Source of the DNA: HGM11368 sp051883395
GTDB lineage: Bacteria; Bacillota; Clostridia; Christensenellales; UBA3700
Reading direction: 5' to 3'
Assembly (NCBI GenBank): GCA_051883395.1
Contig: JBJETQ010000032.1
Location: 1 to 15,303, forward strand
Length of the DNA: 15,303 nt
Shown: piece by piece, positions 7,824 through 14,369 of the stretch
Numbering within the stretch: the stretch's first letter is position 1
How the letters are laid out: every line of letters starts with the position of its first letter
Position numbers and translations under genes: made by a program
The notes under the pieces: generated by a model
The model's input: the letters and a program-made list of their open reading frames with translations, nothing else
What the model was told of the DNA's origin: nothing
Databases searched by the model: none

Positions 7824-7846
7824 ATTGTTTACTGGTGTGGTATAAT
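7818..7846 (+). promoter_or_regulatory. Promoter of the phosphopantetheinyl transferase gene, abutting the start codon
   Basis: TTGAAT (7818-7823), a 17-base spacer and TATAAT (7841-7846) with TG at 7838-7839 form a near-consensus extended -10 promoter. Six bases separate the -10 from the GTG at 7853, placing the expected +1 on the start codon. A GTG at 7835 opens the same frame further upstream but lies within the promoter, so it cannot be the start. Confidence 0.78.
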
Positions 7847-7852
7847 GACGTC

Positions 7853-8272
7853 GTGAAAATCTATATAGTAAAAGGAAACGACAAAGAAGACGCAATAAAT
7901 AAAATCAAAGCCGCCTACCAAGAAGACGTGGGAGAACGGTTGGTATGGCATTATGACGACAGGGGCAAACCGATTGGCGAAAACTGTTGTTTGTCCATAT
8001 CTCATACAAAAGGGCTGTACGTTATGGCTGTCAGCGACAAGCAAGTGGGAATCGACGTGGAGAGCAAAGAGCGTAAAATTCCATCAAAATTGGGAGATAT
8101 AAGGCTCTGGACCCAAAAGGAAGCGTATGGCAAACGTCAGGGCAGCGGACTGACACGGCAGATAATAGAGCGTTTTGTCGGCGATGACGACACAAGGACC
8201 ATTGACCTGGAAGACGGATATTGGCTTAGCGTATGCGGCGAAGATAAAGCCATAGAAATAATCAGGTTGTAA
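7853..8272 (+). CDS. Small Sfp-type 4'-phosphopantetheinyl transferase
   Basis: This enzyme would transfer 4'-phosphopantetheine from coenzyme A to a carrier-protein serine, converting apo- to holo-ACP. The 139-residue product shows the family motifs in order: GKP (38-40), LSISHT (47-52), VGIDVE (65-70) and WTQKEAYGK (86-94), then GSGL. The magnesium/catalytic residues of Sfp correspond to D68, E70 and E90. The protein is short for Sfp types (about 230 residues). Little precedes the GKP motif, and only 15 residues separate GIDVE from WTQKEA. It starts with GTG at 7853, has no Shine-Dalgarno site, and probably has a leaderless mRNA. An acyl carrier protein gene 70 bases downstream is its obvious partner. 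The fold is assigned from motifs, so the function is likely but not certain. Confidence 0.85.
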   Translation: MKIYIVKGNDKEDAINKIKAAYQEDVGERLVWHYDDRGKPIGENCCLSISHTKGLYVMAVSDKQVGIDVESKERKIPSKLGDIRLWTQKEAYGKRQGSGLTRQIIERFVGDDDTRTIDLEDGYWLSVCGEDKAIEIIRL

Positions 8273-8288
8273 AGACAATAAAATTGCA

Positions 8289-8317
8289 TTGACTATAATG
8301 TAAAAAAGTGGTAATAT
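8289..8317 (+). promoter_or_regulatory. Promoter of the acyl carrier protein gene
   Basis: TTGACT (8289-8294) lies 17 bases before TAATAT (8312-8317), which is preceded by TGG (8309-8311), an extended -10. An alternative TATAAT overlaps at 8317-8322 but at poor spacing. Unlike the promoter of the preceding gene, it leaves a leader of about 19 bases containing GGAGG (8330-8334). Confidence 0.62.
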
Positions 8318-8342
8318 ATAATAACAAACGGAGGAATACAAT

Positions 8343-8573
8343 ATGACTTTTGAAAAATTGGTAGACATTATTGCTAAGGTTATGAATCTCGATAAGTCGA
8401 CTTTGACGATGGAAACTTCCTTCAAGGACGATCTCGACGCAGATTCTCTCGACGTAGTAGAAATTATTATGGAAGTAGAAAACGAATTTGGCGTGGAAAT
8501 AAGCGACGATGAGATAATCGATTATAAGACCATAGGAGACGTTGTAAAAAGTCTTGATGCCAATATCGGCTGA
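8343..8573 (+). CDS. acpP: Acyl carrier protein
   Basis: ACP carries acyl intermediates of fatty acid or related synthesis on a phosphopantetheine arm. The 76-residue acidic, mostly helical product has the normal length and the attachment site DADSLDVVE, with Ser35 as the modified residue, followed by the acidic helix II and the EFGVEISDDE stretch typical of type II fatty acid ACPs. The ribosome binding site GGAGG is eight bases from the ATG. It is not inside a fab cluster; its only functional neighbour is the phosphopantetheinyl transferase gene upstream. It could be the housekeeping ACP or one dedicated to a special pathway, and the sequence alone does not decide. A terminator follows 22 bases after the stop. 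Confidence 0.95.
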   Translation: MTFEKLVDIIAKVMNLDKSTLTMETSFKDDLDADSLDVVEIIMEVENEFGVEISDDEIIDYKTIGDVVKSLDANIG

Positions 8574-8593
8574 TTGGCAATAATTTACATAGC

Positions 8594-8627
8594 AAAAAAA
8601 GGAATTGCGTAAGGCAATTCCTTTTTG
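8594..8627. terminator. Bidirectional terminator between acpP and leuB
   Basis: AAAAAGGAATTGC (8596-8608) pairs perfectly with GCAATTCCTTTTT (8614-8626) around a five-base loop. Five T residues follow on the plus strand and seven on the minus strand. The convergent acpP and leuB transcripts can both end here. Confidence 0.93.
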
Positions 8628-8650
8628 TTTGTTGATTGGTTTGATTAAAA

Positions 8651-9715
8651 TCAAATATTCTTGATTATTACTTCCGTAATTTCTCTGGTGCCGAGTACAG
8701 GCAAACCTTCTTCCTGCAAGTCTGCCGTTCTTGCACCGTCGTTGAGAGTTTTTTCTACGGCCTTTTCTATCGCTTCTCCTTCTTCCTGCAAGTCGAACGC
8801 ATAGCGCAACATCATAGCCGCCGAAAGAATTGTGGCGATAGGGTTGGCAATATTTTTGCCTGCTATTGTAGGCGCCGAACCGTGAATAGGCTCATAAAGT
8901 CCCCTTGTCGTTTCGCCAAGGCTTGCCGACGGAAGAATTCCGATAGAGCCTACGCATTGAGAAGCAAGGTCGGAGAGTATATCGCCAAAAAGGTTGCCCG
9001 TTACTATAACGTCGAATTGGCTTGGTTCTCTTACAAGTTGCATTGCCATATTGTCAACCAATACGTCTTCAAGAGTTACGTCAGGATAATCTTCGTGTAT
9101 GTCGTGTATTATTTTTCTCCATACACCGGATGTGGACAATACGTTGGCTTTGTCTACACTAGACACTTTACCACGGCGTTTCTGGGCCAGTTCAAAGGCA
9201 GTTCTGCCTATTCTTTCTACTTCCATTTCGCTATATGCCATCACGTCGTAGCCTTCTCTGCCGAGTTTGCCGTTGCGTATACCTTTCTCTCCAAAATAAA
9301 TGCCGCCGATAAGTTCTCTCACCACCAACAGGTCGATGTCCTTAGGGTTTTTGAGCGGACAAACTTTGGCAAGAGCAGGAAAGAGTTTGGCAGGACGCAG
9401 ATTTGCGTACAAACCCATAGCCTTTCTTACGCCGAGCAACGCACGCTCAGGTCTTGATTCGTAAGGCAGAGAGTCGTATTGCGGACCGCCGACTGCACCC
9501 AGCAGTACGCTGTCGCTGTTGAGACATATCTCCAAGCTTTCCTTAGGTAGCGGCTCTCCGTATTTGTCATAGGCGCAGCCACCGCATATACTTGGCGTAA
9601 ATTCAAACGTATGATTGTAGCGTTCTCCTATTTTGGTAAGAACAGCCATTGCAGAATTTGTTACTTCGGGGCCTATTCCGTCGCCCTGAATAACGGCAAT
9701 ATTGAATTTTGACAT
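8651..9715 (-). CDS. leuB: 3-isopropylmalate dehydrogenase
   Basis: LeuB oxidatively decarboxylates 3-isopropylmalate to 2-oxoisocaproate with NAD, the third step of leucine synthesis, in the cytoplasm. The 354-residue protein has the family length and blocks: AVIQGDGIGPEVT at the N-terminus, LLGAVGGPQYDSLP, the arginine-rich substrate region ESRPERALLGVRKAMGLYANLRP, VRELIGGIYFG, and the C-terminal signature NLFGDILSDLASQCVGSIG plus EPIHGSAPTIAG. GDGIGPE with LLGAVGGP favours isopropylmalate over isocitrate or tartrate. GGAG lies upstream of the ATG at 9715. It is the last gene of a leuC-leuD-leuB series, 13 bases after leuD, and ends near a bidirectional terminator. Confidence 0.97.
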   Translation of the reverse strand: MSKFNIAVIQGDGIGPEVTNSAMAVLTKIGERYNHTFEFTPSICGGCAYDKYGEPLPKESLEICLNSDSVLLGAVGGPQYDSLPYESRPERALLGVRKAMGLYANLRPAKLFPALAKVCPLKNPKDIDLLVVRELIGGIYFGEKGIRNGKLGREGYDVMAYSEMEVERIGRTAFELAQKRRGKVSSVDKANVLSTSGVWRKIIHDIHEDYPDVTLEDVLVDNMAMQLVREPSQFDVIVTGNLFGDILSDLASQCVGSIGILPSASLGETTRGLYEPIHGSAPTIAGKNIANPIATILSAAMMLRYAFDLQEEGEAIEKAVEKTLNDGARTADLQEEGLPVLGTREITEVIIKNI

Positions 9716-9728
9716 ATTTATTCTCCGA

Positions 9729-10217
9729 TTACAGTTTATTTTGTTTGATTGTGTTTATAAGACCGCCGCATTCGATAATATTCTGGATAAATTTAGGGAA
9801 TGCCTGTCCTTGATAGGTCGTGTTGGTAGACAGGTTGGTAATGACACCCGTGTCCACGTTTACGCTTACTCTGTCGCCGTCCTTAATGCCGTCCACAGCC
9901 TCGGGACATTCGATGATGTAAAGCCCTATATTGATAGCGTTGCGGTAAAAAATTCTGGCAAAAGACTTGGCTATAACAATAGAAACGCCGCAACCTTTGA
10001 TTGCTATCGGTGCATGTTCTCTTGACGAGCCGCAGCCAAAGTTTCTTCCGGCAACCATTATGTCGCCCTGTCTGACTTGTCCGTAAAATTCGGGATTGGT
10101 ATATTCCATACAATGCTTGGCAAGTTCTTTTTCATCATGCGTGTTGAGATACGTTGCAGGTATAATTACGTCGGTGTCGATATCGTCGCCAAATTTAAAA
10201 ACTTTTCCTTCTATCAT
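9729..10217 (-). CDS. leuD: 3-isopropylmalate dehydratase small subunit
   Basis: LeuD is the swivelling small subunit of isopropylmalate isomerase, which converts 2- to 3-isopropylmalate together with LeuC. The 162-residue length fits the type that pairs with LeuC proteins of about 420 residues. Conserved blocks are GDDIDTDVIIPATYL, the GRNFGCGSSREHAPIA active-site loop, and FARIFYRNAINIGL. The open frame runs further upstream to 10409, but the real start is the ATG at 10217. It has GGAGG in front, gives the normal N-terminus MIEGKVFKFG, and overlaps the leuC stop by four bases (ATGA), a sign of translational coupling. Confidence 0.96.
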   Translation of the reverse strand: MIEGKVFKFGDDIDTDVIIPATYLNTHDEKELAKHCMEYTNPEFYGQVRQGDIMVAGRNFGCGSSREHAPIAIKGCGVSIVIAKSFARIFYRNAINIGLYIIECPEAVDGIKDGDRVSVNVDTGVITNLSTNTTYQGQAFPKFIQNIIECGGLINTIKQNKL

Positions 10218-11503
10218 AGGTTTTCCTCCAATTGCTTTGCGCAAGTAAGTTTGCCTGCTATTGCGCTTGCCATAGCCGTAGCAGGTGAAACAAGATAAAT
10301 ATAACTGTCTTTTGCACCCATTCTTCCGATAAAGTTGCGGTTGGTAGTGGTTACGGCAACTTCTCCGCTGGCAAGTATGCCCATGTGGCCGCCAAGACAT
10401 GGCCCGCAAGTAGGGGTGGAGACTATTGCGCCGCCTTGAATAAAGGTTTCGATATAACCTGCTTTGAGAGCTTGAAGATAAATTTTGTTGGTAGCAGGAA
10501 TGACTATCGTTCTCACTCCTTTGGCAACTTTTTTACCTTTGAGAACTTCCGCTGCCGCTTTGAGATCGCTGAGTCTGCCGTTGGTGCAAGAACCTATAAT
10601 AACCTGATCCACCTTTATATCTTCTTTGACGTCTTCGACAAATCTTGTGTTGGACGGAAGATGCGGAAAACTTACCACCGGTCTGATGGCCGACAAATCG
10701 ATGTCAATTATTTGTTCATAAGCGTCGTCGTCGCCGCAACAGAGCGTGTCAAATGCCGCTCCGCAGCTTTCTTTGGTATATTCTATCGTCTTGTCGTCAA
10801 TAGGGAAAATGCCGTTTTTAGCGCCACATTCTATCGCCATATTGCATATGGTAAATCTGTCGTCCATGGTCATATATTTTACGCCGTCGCCGTCAAATTC
10901 TATCGAGCGATACAGAGCGCCGTCCACGCCGATAAGTCCTATTATGTAGAGTATTACGTCTTTGCCCGATATATCTGCGCTTGGTTTGCCTGTGAGATTG
11001 AACTTGATTGCACCGGGAACTTTGAGCCAAACCTTTCCGCTCATCATAATTGCGGCGATGTCCGTACTTCCCACACCGGTAGAAAACGCACCGAGCGCAC
11101 CGTAAGTACAAGTGTGGCTGTCTGCACCGATAATCACGTTCCATGGTTTAGCTATGCCTTTTTCCGGGAGCAGAGCATGTTCTATGCCCATTTCTCCTAC
11201 GTCAAAAAAGTTTTTTACACCGTGTTGTCTGGAAAACTCTCTCACCGTTTTGCACAGCTCTGCTGTTTTGATGTCTCTGTTGGGAGTAAAATGGTCCATA
11301 ACGAACGTTACGCAATCTGCGTTGCACAGGCTGCAACCGCTCTTGTTGAATACGTCTACGGCAACAGGCGCCGTAACGTCGTTGGACAGAGCGGTGTCGA
11401 CGTCAACGAGAATGAGCGAACCCGGCTTGAGCTGAACAGCCGCCTGTTGTTCGTCCAGTCCGAGTTTGCGGGCAAGAATTTGCTGCGTCATTGTAAGTTT
11501 CAT
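10214..11503 (-). CDS. leuC: 3-isopropylmalate dehydratase large subunit
   Basis: LeuC is the catalytic 4Fe-4S subunit of isopropylmalate isomerase, of the aconitase superfamily. The 429-residue length marks it as the shorter type also common in archaea and clostridia. Substrate and cluster motifs include DHFTPNRDIKTAE, the GADSHTCTYGALGAFSTGVGS stretch (about residues 126-146), the cluster cysteine in GSCTNGR, and the CxxC in TPTCGPCLGG. The start ATG at 11503 has AGGTAGG a few bases upstream; an in-frame ATG four codons later is a minor alternative. The gene lies only 18 bases after the preceding membrane protein gene on the same strand. No clear promoter or T-box leader is visible between them, so read-through from upstream is likely. 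leuA is absent from this window. Confidence 0.97.
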   Translation of the reverse strand: MKLTMTQQILARKLGLDEQQAAVQLKPGSLILVDVDTALSNDVTAPVAVDVFNKSGCSLCNADCVTFVMDHFTPNRDIKTAELCKTVREFSRQHGVKNFFDVGEMGIEHALLPEKGIAKPWNVIIGADSHTCTYGALGAFSTGVGSTDIAAIMMSGKVWLKVPGAIKFNLTGKPSADISGKDVILYIIGLIGVDGALYRSIEFDGDGVKYMTMDDRFTICNMAIECGAKNGIFPIDDKTIEYTKESCGAAFDTLCCGDDDAYEQIIDIDLSAIRPVVSFPHLPSNTRFVEDVKEDIKVDQVIIGSCTNGRLSDLKAAAEVLKGKKVAKGVRTIVIPATNKIYLQALKAGYIETFIQGGAIVSTPTCGPCLGGHMGILASGEVAVTTTNRNFIGRMGAKDSYIYLVSPATAMASAIAGKLTCAKQLEENL

Positions 11504-11521
11504 ATTTTGTCCTACCTAAAA

Positions 11522-13213
11522 TTAGTATTTGTTTTGTCTCTTTTTGATAAGCACTATCGTCAGAATCGTTGCGGTTGCAACAACGACGAGAGATACCGCC
11601 ACTATTATAAATATCTGCACGTTGGTCAAACCGTCTATTTGGATATTGGCGGTTTTGACGTAGCCCACGCTATCGCCGTATTGCACGGTAGTCCATTGAG
11701 AAGTCGGGTCGTAGGTCTGCAACAACAAAACCGTTTTGCCGTCCACCAGGTCTACCACTTTTGGACTTTCAGCGTCCGGCAGACTGTAAATGGTTACCAC
11801 GTCTCCGAACTTGTCGGCTTTTATCTTGACGCTCTTTTTGACTGCCGGCGCCGTGAGAGAAGTGTAAGGCGCAATGTCGGTAGCTTTGACGTATCCCGTC
11901 ATAAGCACGTCTCCCGCCATATAATTGACGGCATACCAGCCCCACACGTCTTCGCCGTTTCTCACGCCGACGCAACCTATTACGGCAAGGCGTTCGGTGA
12001 TGGACTGGTTACACAATACCTGCGAAGAATCGTAAGGCAAGGAATATATCGGAGTGTCGGGGTGCAAAACGCTTACGTGAGTACCGTATATGGTATCGGT
12101 CTGCATTTCCAATATTATCATGTCGGAACTTGTCGGAATATATCCGAATTTTCCGTTGCCGTCTGTAACGTAATAATATCCGTCCTGCGTTGTCAGAATC
12201 AATAGTCTTTCGCCTGCCGAGAAGTCTCTGACAGAGATGAGCGTGCGTGGAGAAACGTACGCCGAAACAGACGTCGATGCTATGGCAACCTTTATGACGT
12301 CGTATACCGTAGGATGCGAATAGATAGTATTGTCAAAGCTGTTGACGTATCGTATAGCGTCGTCATCTACGACGTATTGCTTGATAGAATTGTCTAAGTA
12401 ACAACCCACAAACAAGTTGTCTTTTCCATTGACGCTTGCGTAAACTATTTTTCCGTCCTTGTCAGGCGTATTGCCAAGTTGAGTAAATGTCGAAGACGAC
12501 GGGTCGTATCTGACAATTTTGGTGTCGGTGTTGAGATACAAATAACCGCCATGACAGTCGATAGAGTTGAAAAGATATGAAGATTCTATCGCAGCAGGAA
12601 TAACGCTTACGTTGCCGTTGGCAAAGCAATACAGAGATTGATTTTTGATAGCATACATCATCGTTCCGCCCATAATCGCAAAGCCGTCGAAGTCAAACAA
12701 GTCGGAAAAATTATAGGCAAAGGAAACGGTTATCGGGTCGTCAAAAGCGTACTGTAATACCTGACGGTAAGTCATGATATACAGGGTGTTTCCCATTGAA
12801 TATATATCTCGTATCGTGCCGTCTAATTGAGTATCGAGATTTGGTATTTTGTCCCAAAATTCGTTGCTGGGAGCCAATTCTCCGTTGTTGAGAGCATATC
12901 CGTTCAGTTCTCCGTCAACCGTAAGTACTGCGATATATCCGCCCACTATCGTAACTTGTTTGGCGGTAGCGGTAAGCGGGGTGGCACAAGTATACACAAC
13001 GTCGTCCTTTGCAACGGAAAGGGTGGTGGAATTGGTATATGCGATGACGTCTCCGTCGGTGTCGAATACCGAATCGGCACAAAGCTGCAATTTGACGTTA
13101 CTGTTTTGGGCATAAGTCATATCGGCGGAGTAAATTATGCACGCCGCAAACGCTATCAAAAACAGTATTACGAGTAATTTGAAGGTGGTTGATGATGCCA
13201 AATTCTTTCTCAT
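11522..13213 (-). CDS. Membrane-anchored extracytoplasmic protein with repeat-rich and SH3-like modules
   Basis: This 563-residue protein is not a recognised named family. A hydrophobic segment at about residues 12-30 is a signal or anchor. A second helix at about 532-556, followed by KKRQNKY, is a C-terminal membrane anchor with a short cytoplasmic tail. About residues 40-300 are beta-rich with repeated units such as GGYIAVLTVDGELNGYALNN, GNTLYIMTYRQVLQY, GGTMMYAIKNQSLYCF and GGYLYLNTDTKIVRYD, which look like beta-propeller blades. Three SH3-like modules follow at about 316-362, 382-448 and 462-525; each contains a GY element (GYIP, GYVK, GYVK) and the last two share a YSLP motif. A ligand- or wall-sensing surface protein is a guess. 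There is no Shine-Dalgarno site, and an extended -10 ends seven bases before the ATG. leuC follows after 18 bases. Confidence 0.8.
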   Translation of the reverse strand: MRKNLASSTTFKLLVILFLIAFAACIIYSADMTYAQNSNVKLQLCADSVFDTDGDVIAYTNSTTLSVAKDDVVYTCATPLTATAKQVTIVGGYIAVLTVDGELNGYALNNGELAPSNEFWDKIPNLDTQLDGTIRDIYSMGNTLYIMTYRQVLQYAFDDPITVSFAYNFSDLFDFDGFAIMGGTMMYAIKNQSLYCFANGNVSVIPAAIESSYLFNSIDCHGGYLYLNTDTKIVRYDPSSSTFTQLGNTPDKDGKIVYASVNGKDNLFVGCYLDNSIKQYVVDDDAIRYVNSFDNTIYSHPTVYDVIKVAIASTSVSAYVSPRTLISVRDFSAGERLLILTTQDGYYYVTDGNGKFGYIPTSSDMIILEMQTDTIYGTHVSVLHPDTPIYSLPYDSSQVLCNQSITERLAVIGCVGVRNGEDVWGWYAVNYMAGDVLMTGYVKATDIAPYTSLTAPAVKKSVKIKADKFGDVVTIYSLPDAESPKVVDLVDGKTVLLLQTYDPTSQWTTVQYGDSVGYVKTANIQIDGLTNVQIFIIVAVSLVVVATATILTIVLIKKRQNKY

Positions 13214-13220
13214 AGCACAA

Positions 13221-13249
13221 ATTATATCATACTATCTCGGAAAATACAA
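13221..13249 (-). promoter_or_regulatory. Promoter of the membrane protein gene, abutting its start codon
   Basis: On the minus strand TTGTAT (13249-13244), 17 bases, then TATAAT (13226-13221) preceded by TGA form a strong extended -10 promoter. Seven bases (13220-13214) separate the -10 from the ATG at 13213. The transcript should start at or one base before the ATG. It may also drive leuC-leuD-leuB. Confidence 0.8.
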
Positions 13250-13267
13250 TTTATAATAAAAAGTAGA

Positions 13268-13296
13268 TTGATAAATTTTTGAAAATATGTTAAAAT
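13268..13296 (+). promoter_or_regulatory. Promoter of the alpha-CTD-like/WG-repeat gene, abutting its start codon
   Basis: TTGATA (13268-13273), a 17-base spacer and TAAAAT (13291-13296) with TG at 13288-13289 form an extended -10 promoter. Seven bases separate it from the ATG at 13304. It is back to back with the minus-strand promoter, the two -35 boxes being 18 bases apart. That gap contains the short A/T palindrome TTTATAATAAA (13250-13260). Confidence 0.75.
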
Positions 13297-13303
13297 ATGC
13301 AAT

Positions 13304-14227
13304 ATGGGAAAATACTATAAGAACAAAAAATTCAATAAAAGCAACGGCGTGCAATCGGACGGTTATCAGCCAAAAGGAGACGCCGATGTTCTCAATAAGA
13401 GTATAGACGAGTTGCAACTGGGAGAAAATACTCTCGCCGCATTGAAAAGGGGCGGTGTTGCCACAATCAGAGATATTGCCTGCCGCAGAATGAGAGATAT
13501 GTATCGCATTCAGAATATCGGCAAAAAGCAATGTATGGAAATTTTGTCCAAAATCAAACCGCTGGGGATAGATTTCAGATTGGACGAGACGGAACAAAAC
13601 GCAATAGGAACTCAAAGAGACAGCAAATCGATTGCAAACAAAAATAACCTTAATAACGGCAATAGTCAAAAGAATAATCAGCCTAAGGGCGGCGCAGAGA
13701 AAAAATTGCGCAAGGCTATGGAAGGCAACAAGGCTCTCAACGATAGCATTACGAAGATGTATGCAGGAATGACTATCAACGAAATTCTGATGGGAAAGCG
13801 TACCCGTCCGGTAGCCCAACCGCCTGCAAAACAACAACTCACCCCCGATAGTATTGTCAAGTTTTGTCGCAAGGGCAGATGGGGATACAAAGATTGGAAG
13901 GGCAACGTGCTTATTCAGCCTGCTTTTGACGAAGCCTTTCAATTCAGCGAAGGACTGGCATGCGTCGAAAAGGACGAAAAACTAGGCTACATCAACGCAC
14001 AAGGCGAGTGGGCAATAGAATGTAAGTTTGACAGCGCCACCAGTTTCAGCGAAGGACTGGCTAGCGTAACGATAGGAGAAAAGAGCGGATATATCGACAC
14101 GCAGGGACAATGGGTAATCAAACCTATATATGACATAGCCACTCCTTTTGTAGAAGGCAAAGCAATTGTTATGCAAAACAGCAGATGGGGAGTACTCAGC
14201 AAAGACGGAGACGTCTTTTGGAGATAG
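13304..14227 (+). CDS. Protein with an RNA polymerase alpha-CTD-like domain and WG repeats
   Basis: The 307-residue protein has three parts. Residues 31-92 resemble the C-terminal domain of RpoA encoded in this window: both share a SIDEL/NIEDL entry, LKR(A/G)G, a TI-D segment and N(L/I)GKK. Residues 93-185 are a polar, Asn/Gln/Lys-rich linker with a short helix-like stretch (KALNDSITKMYAGMTINEIL). Residues 186-307 hold about three and a half WG-type repeats, seen as GRWGYKDWKGNVLIQPAFDE, LGYINAQGEWAIECKFDS, SGYIDTQGQWVIKPIYD and a final RWGVLSKDGDVFW. In the alpha-CTD-like part the DNA-contact Arg and Asn are replaced by N42 and A45, while GKK (73-75) remains. No signal peptide is present, so it is probably cytoplasmic. 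A role in transcription or nucleic-acid/protein binding is inference only. The start lacks a Shine-Dalgarno site and abuts an extended -10 box. Confidence 0.82.
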   Translation: MGKYYKNKKFNKSNGVQSDGYQPKGDADVLNKSIDELQLGENTLAALKRGGVATIRDIACRRMRDMYRIQNIGKKQCMEILSKIKPLGIDFRLDETEQNAIGTQRDSKSIANKNNLNNGNSQKNNQPKGGAEKKLRKAMEGNKALNDSITKMYAGMTINEILMGKRTRPVAQPPAKQQLTPDSIVKFCRKGRWGYKDWKGNVLIQPAFDEAFQFSEGLACVEKDEKLGYINAQGEWAIECKFDSATSFSEGLASVTIGEKSGYIDTQGQWVIKPIYDIATPFVEGKAIVMQNSRWGVLSKDGDVFWR

Positions 14228-14300
14228 TAACGCTGACGACGGATTGAGAATATTATGTAATGCGAAGGCGATACCTTTGCCATATTATTCTCCGTTTGAT

Positions 14301-14325
14301 AAGGGAAGCCGACGGCTTCCCTTTT
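14301..14325 (+). terminator. Terminator after the alpha-CTD-like/WG-repeat gene
   Basis: AAGGGAAGCC (14301-14310) pairs perfectly with GGCTTCCCTT (14314-14323) around the three-base loop GAC, and the T-run spans 14322-14325. The short T-run makes it weaker than the other terminators here. On the minus strand it lacks a good T-run, so its use by gpr is doubtful. The rest of 14228-14369 shows no gene. Confidence 0.75.
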
Positions 14326-14369
14326 GCATAATTTTGTTAAACAGAATACCCCTGAAAAGTCGATACATA

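Noticed and set aside
7835..7852. Upstream GTG at 7835 as the start of the phosphopantetheinyl transferase
   Set aside because: It overlaps the extended -10 box (7838-7846), so it would not be transcribed from that promoter. The GTG at 7853 gives a typical N-terminus and sits at the expected +1.
4032..7972. Near-identical 15-base stretch (TTATGACGACAGGGG) in the hydrolase gene and the transferase gene
   Set aside because: Both copies encode YDDRG within otherwise unrelated proteins in the same codon context. A short chance match inside coding sequence is the simplest explanation.
10218..10409. N-terminal extension of leuD to 10409
   Set aside because: It overlaps leuC in another frame and is unlike LeuD. 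The ATG at 10217 has GGAGG and gives the normal family N-terminus.
11504..11521. T-box or leucine attenuator before leuC
   Set aside because: The 18-base gap is far too short, and no T-box-like hairpins or leader peptide were seen in the end of the upstream gene.
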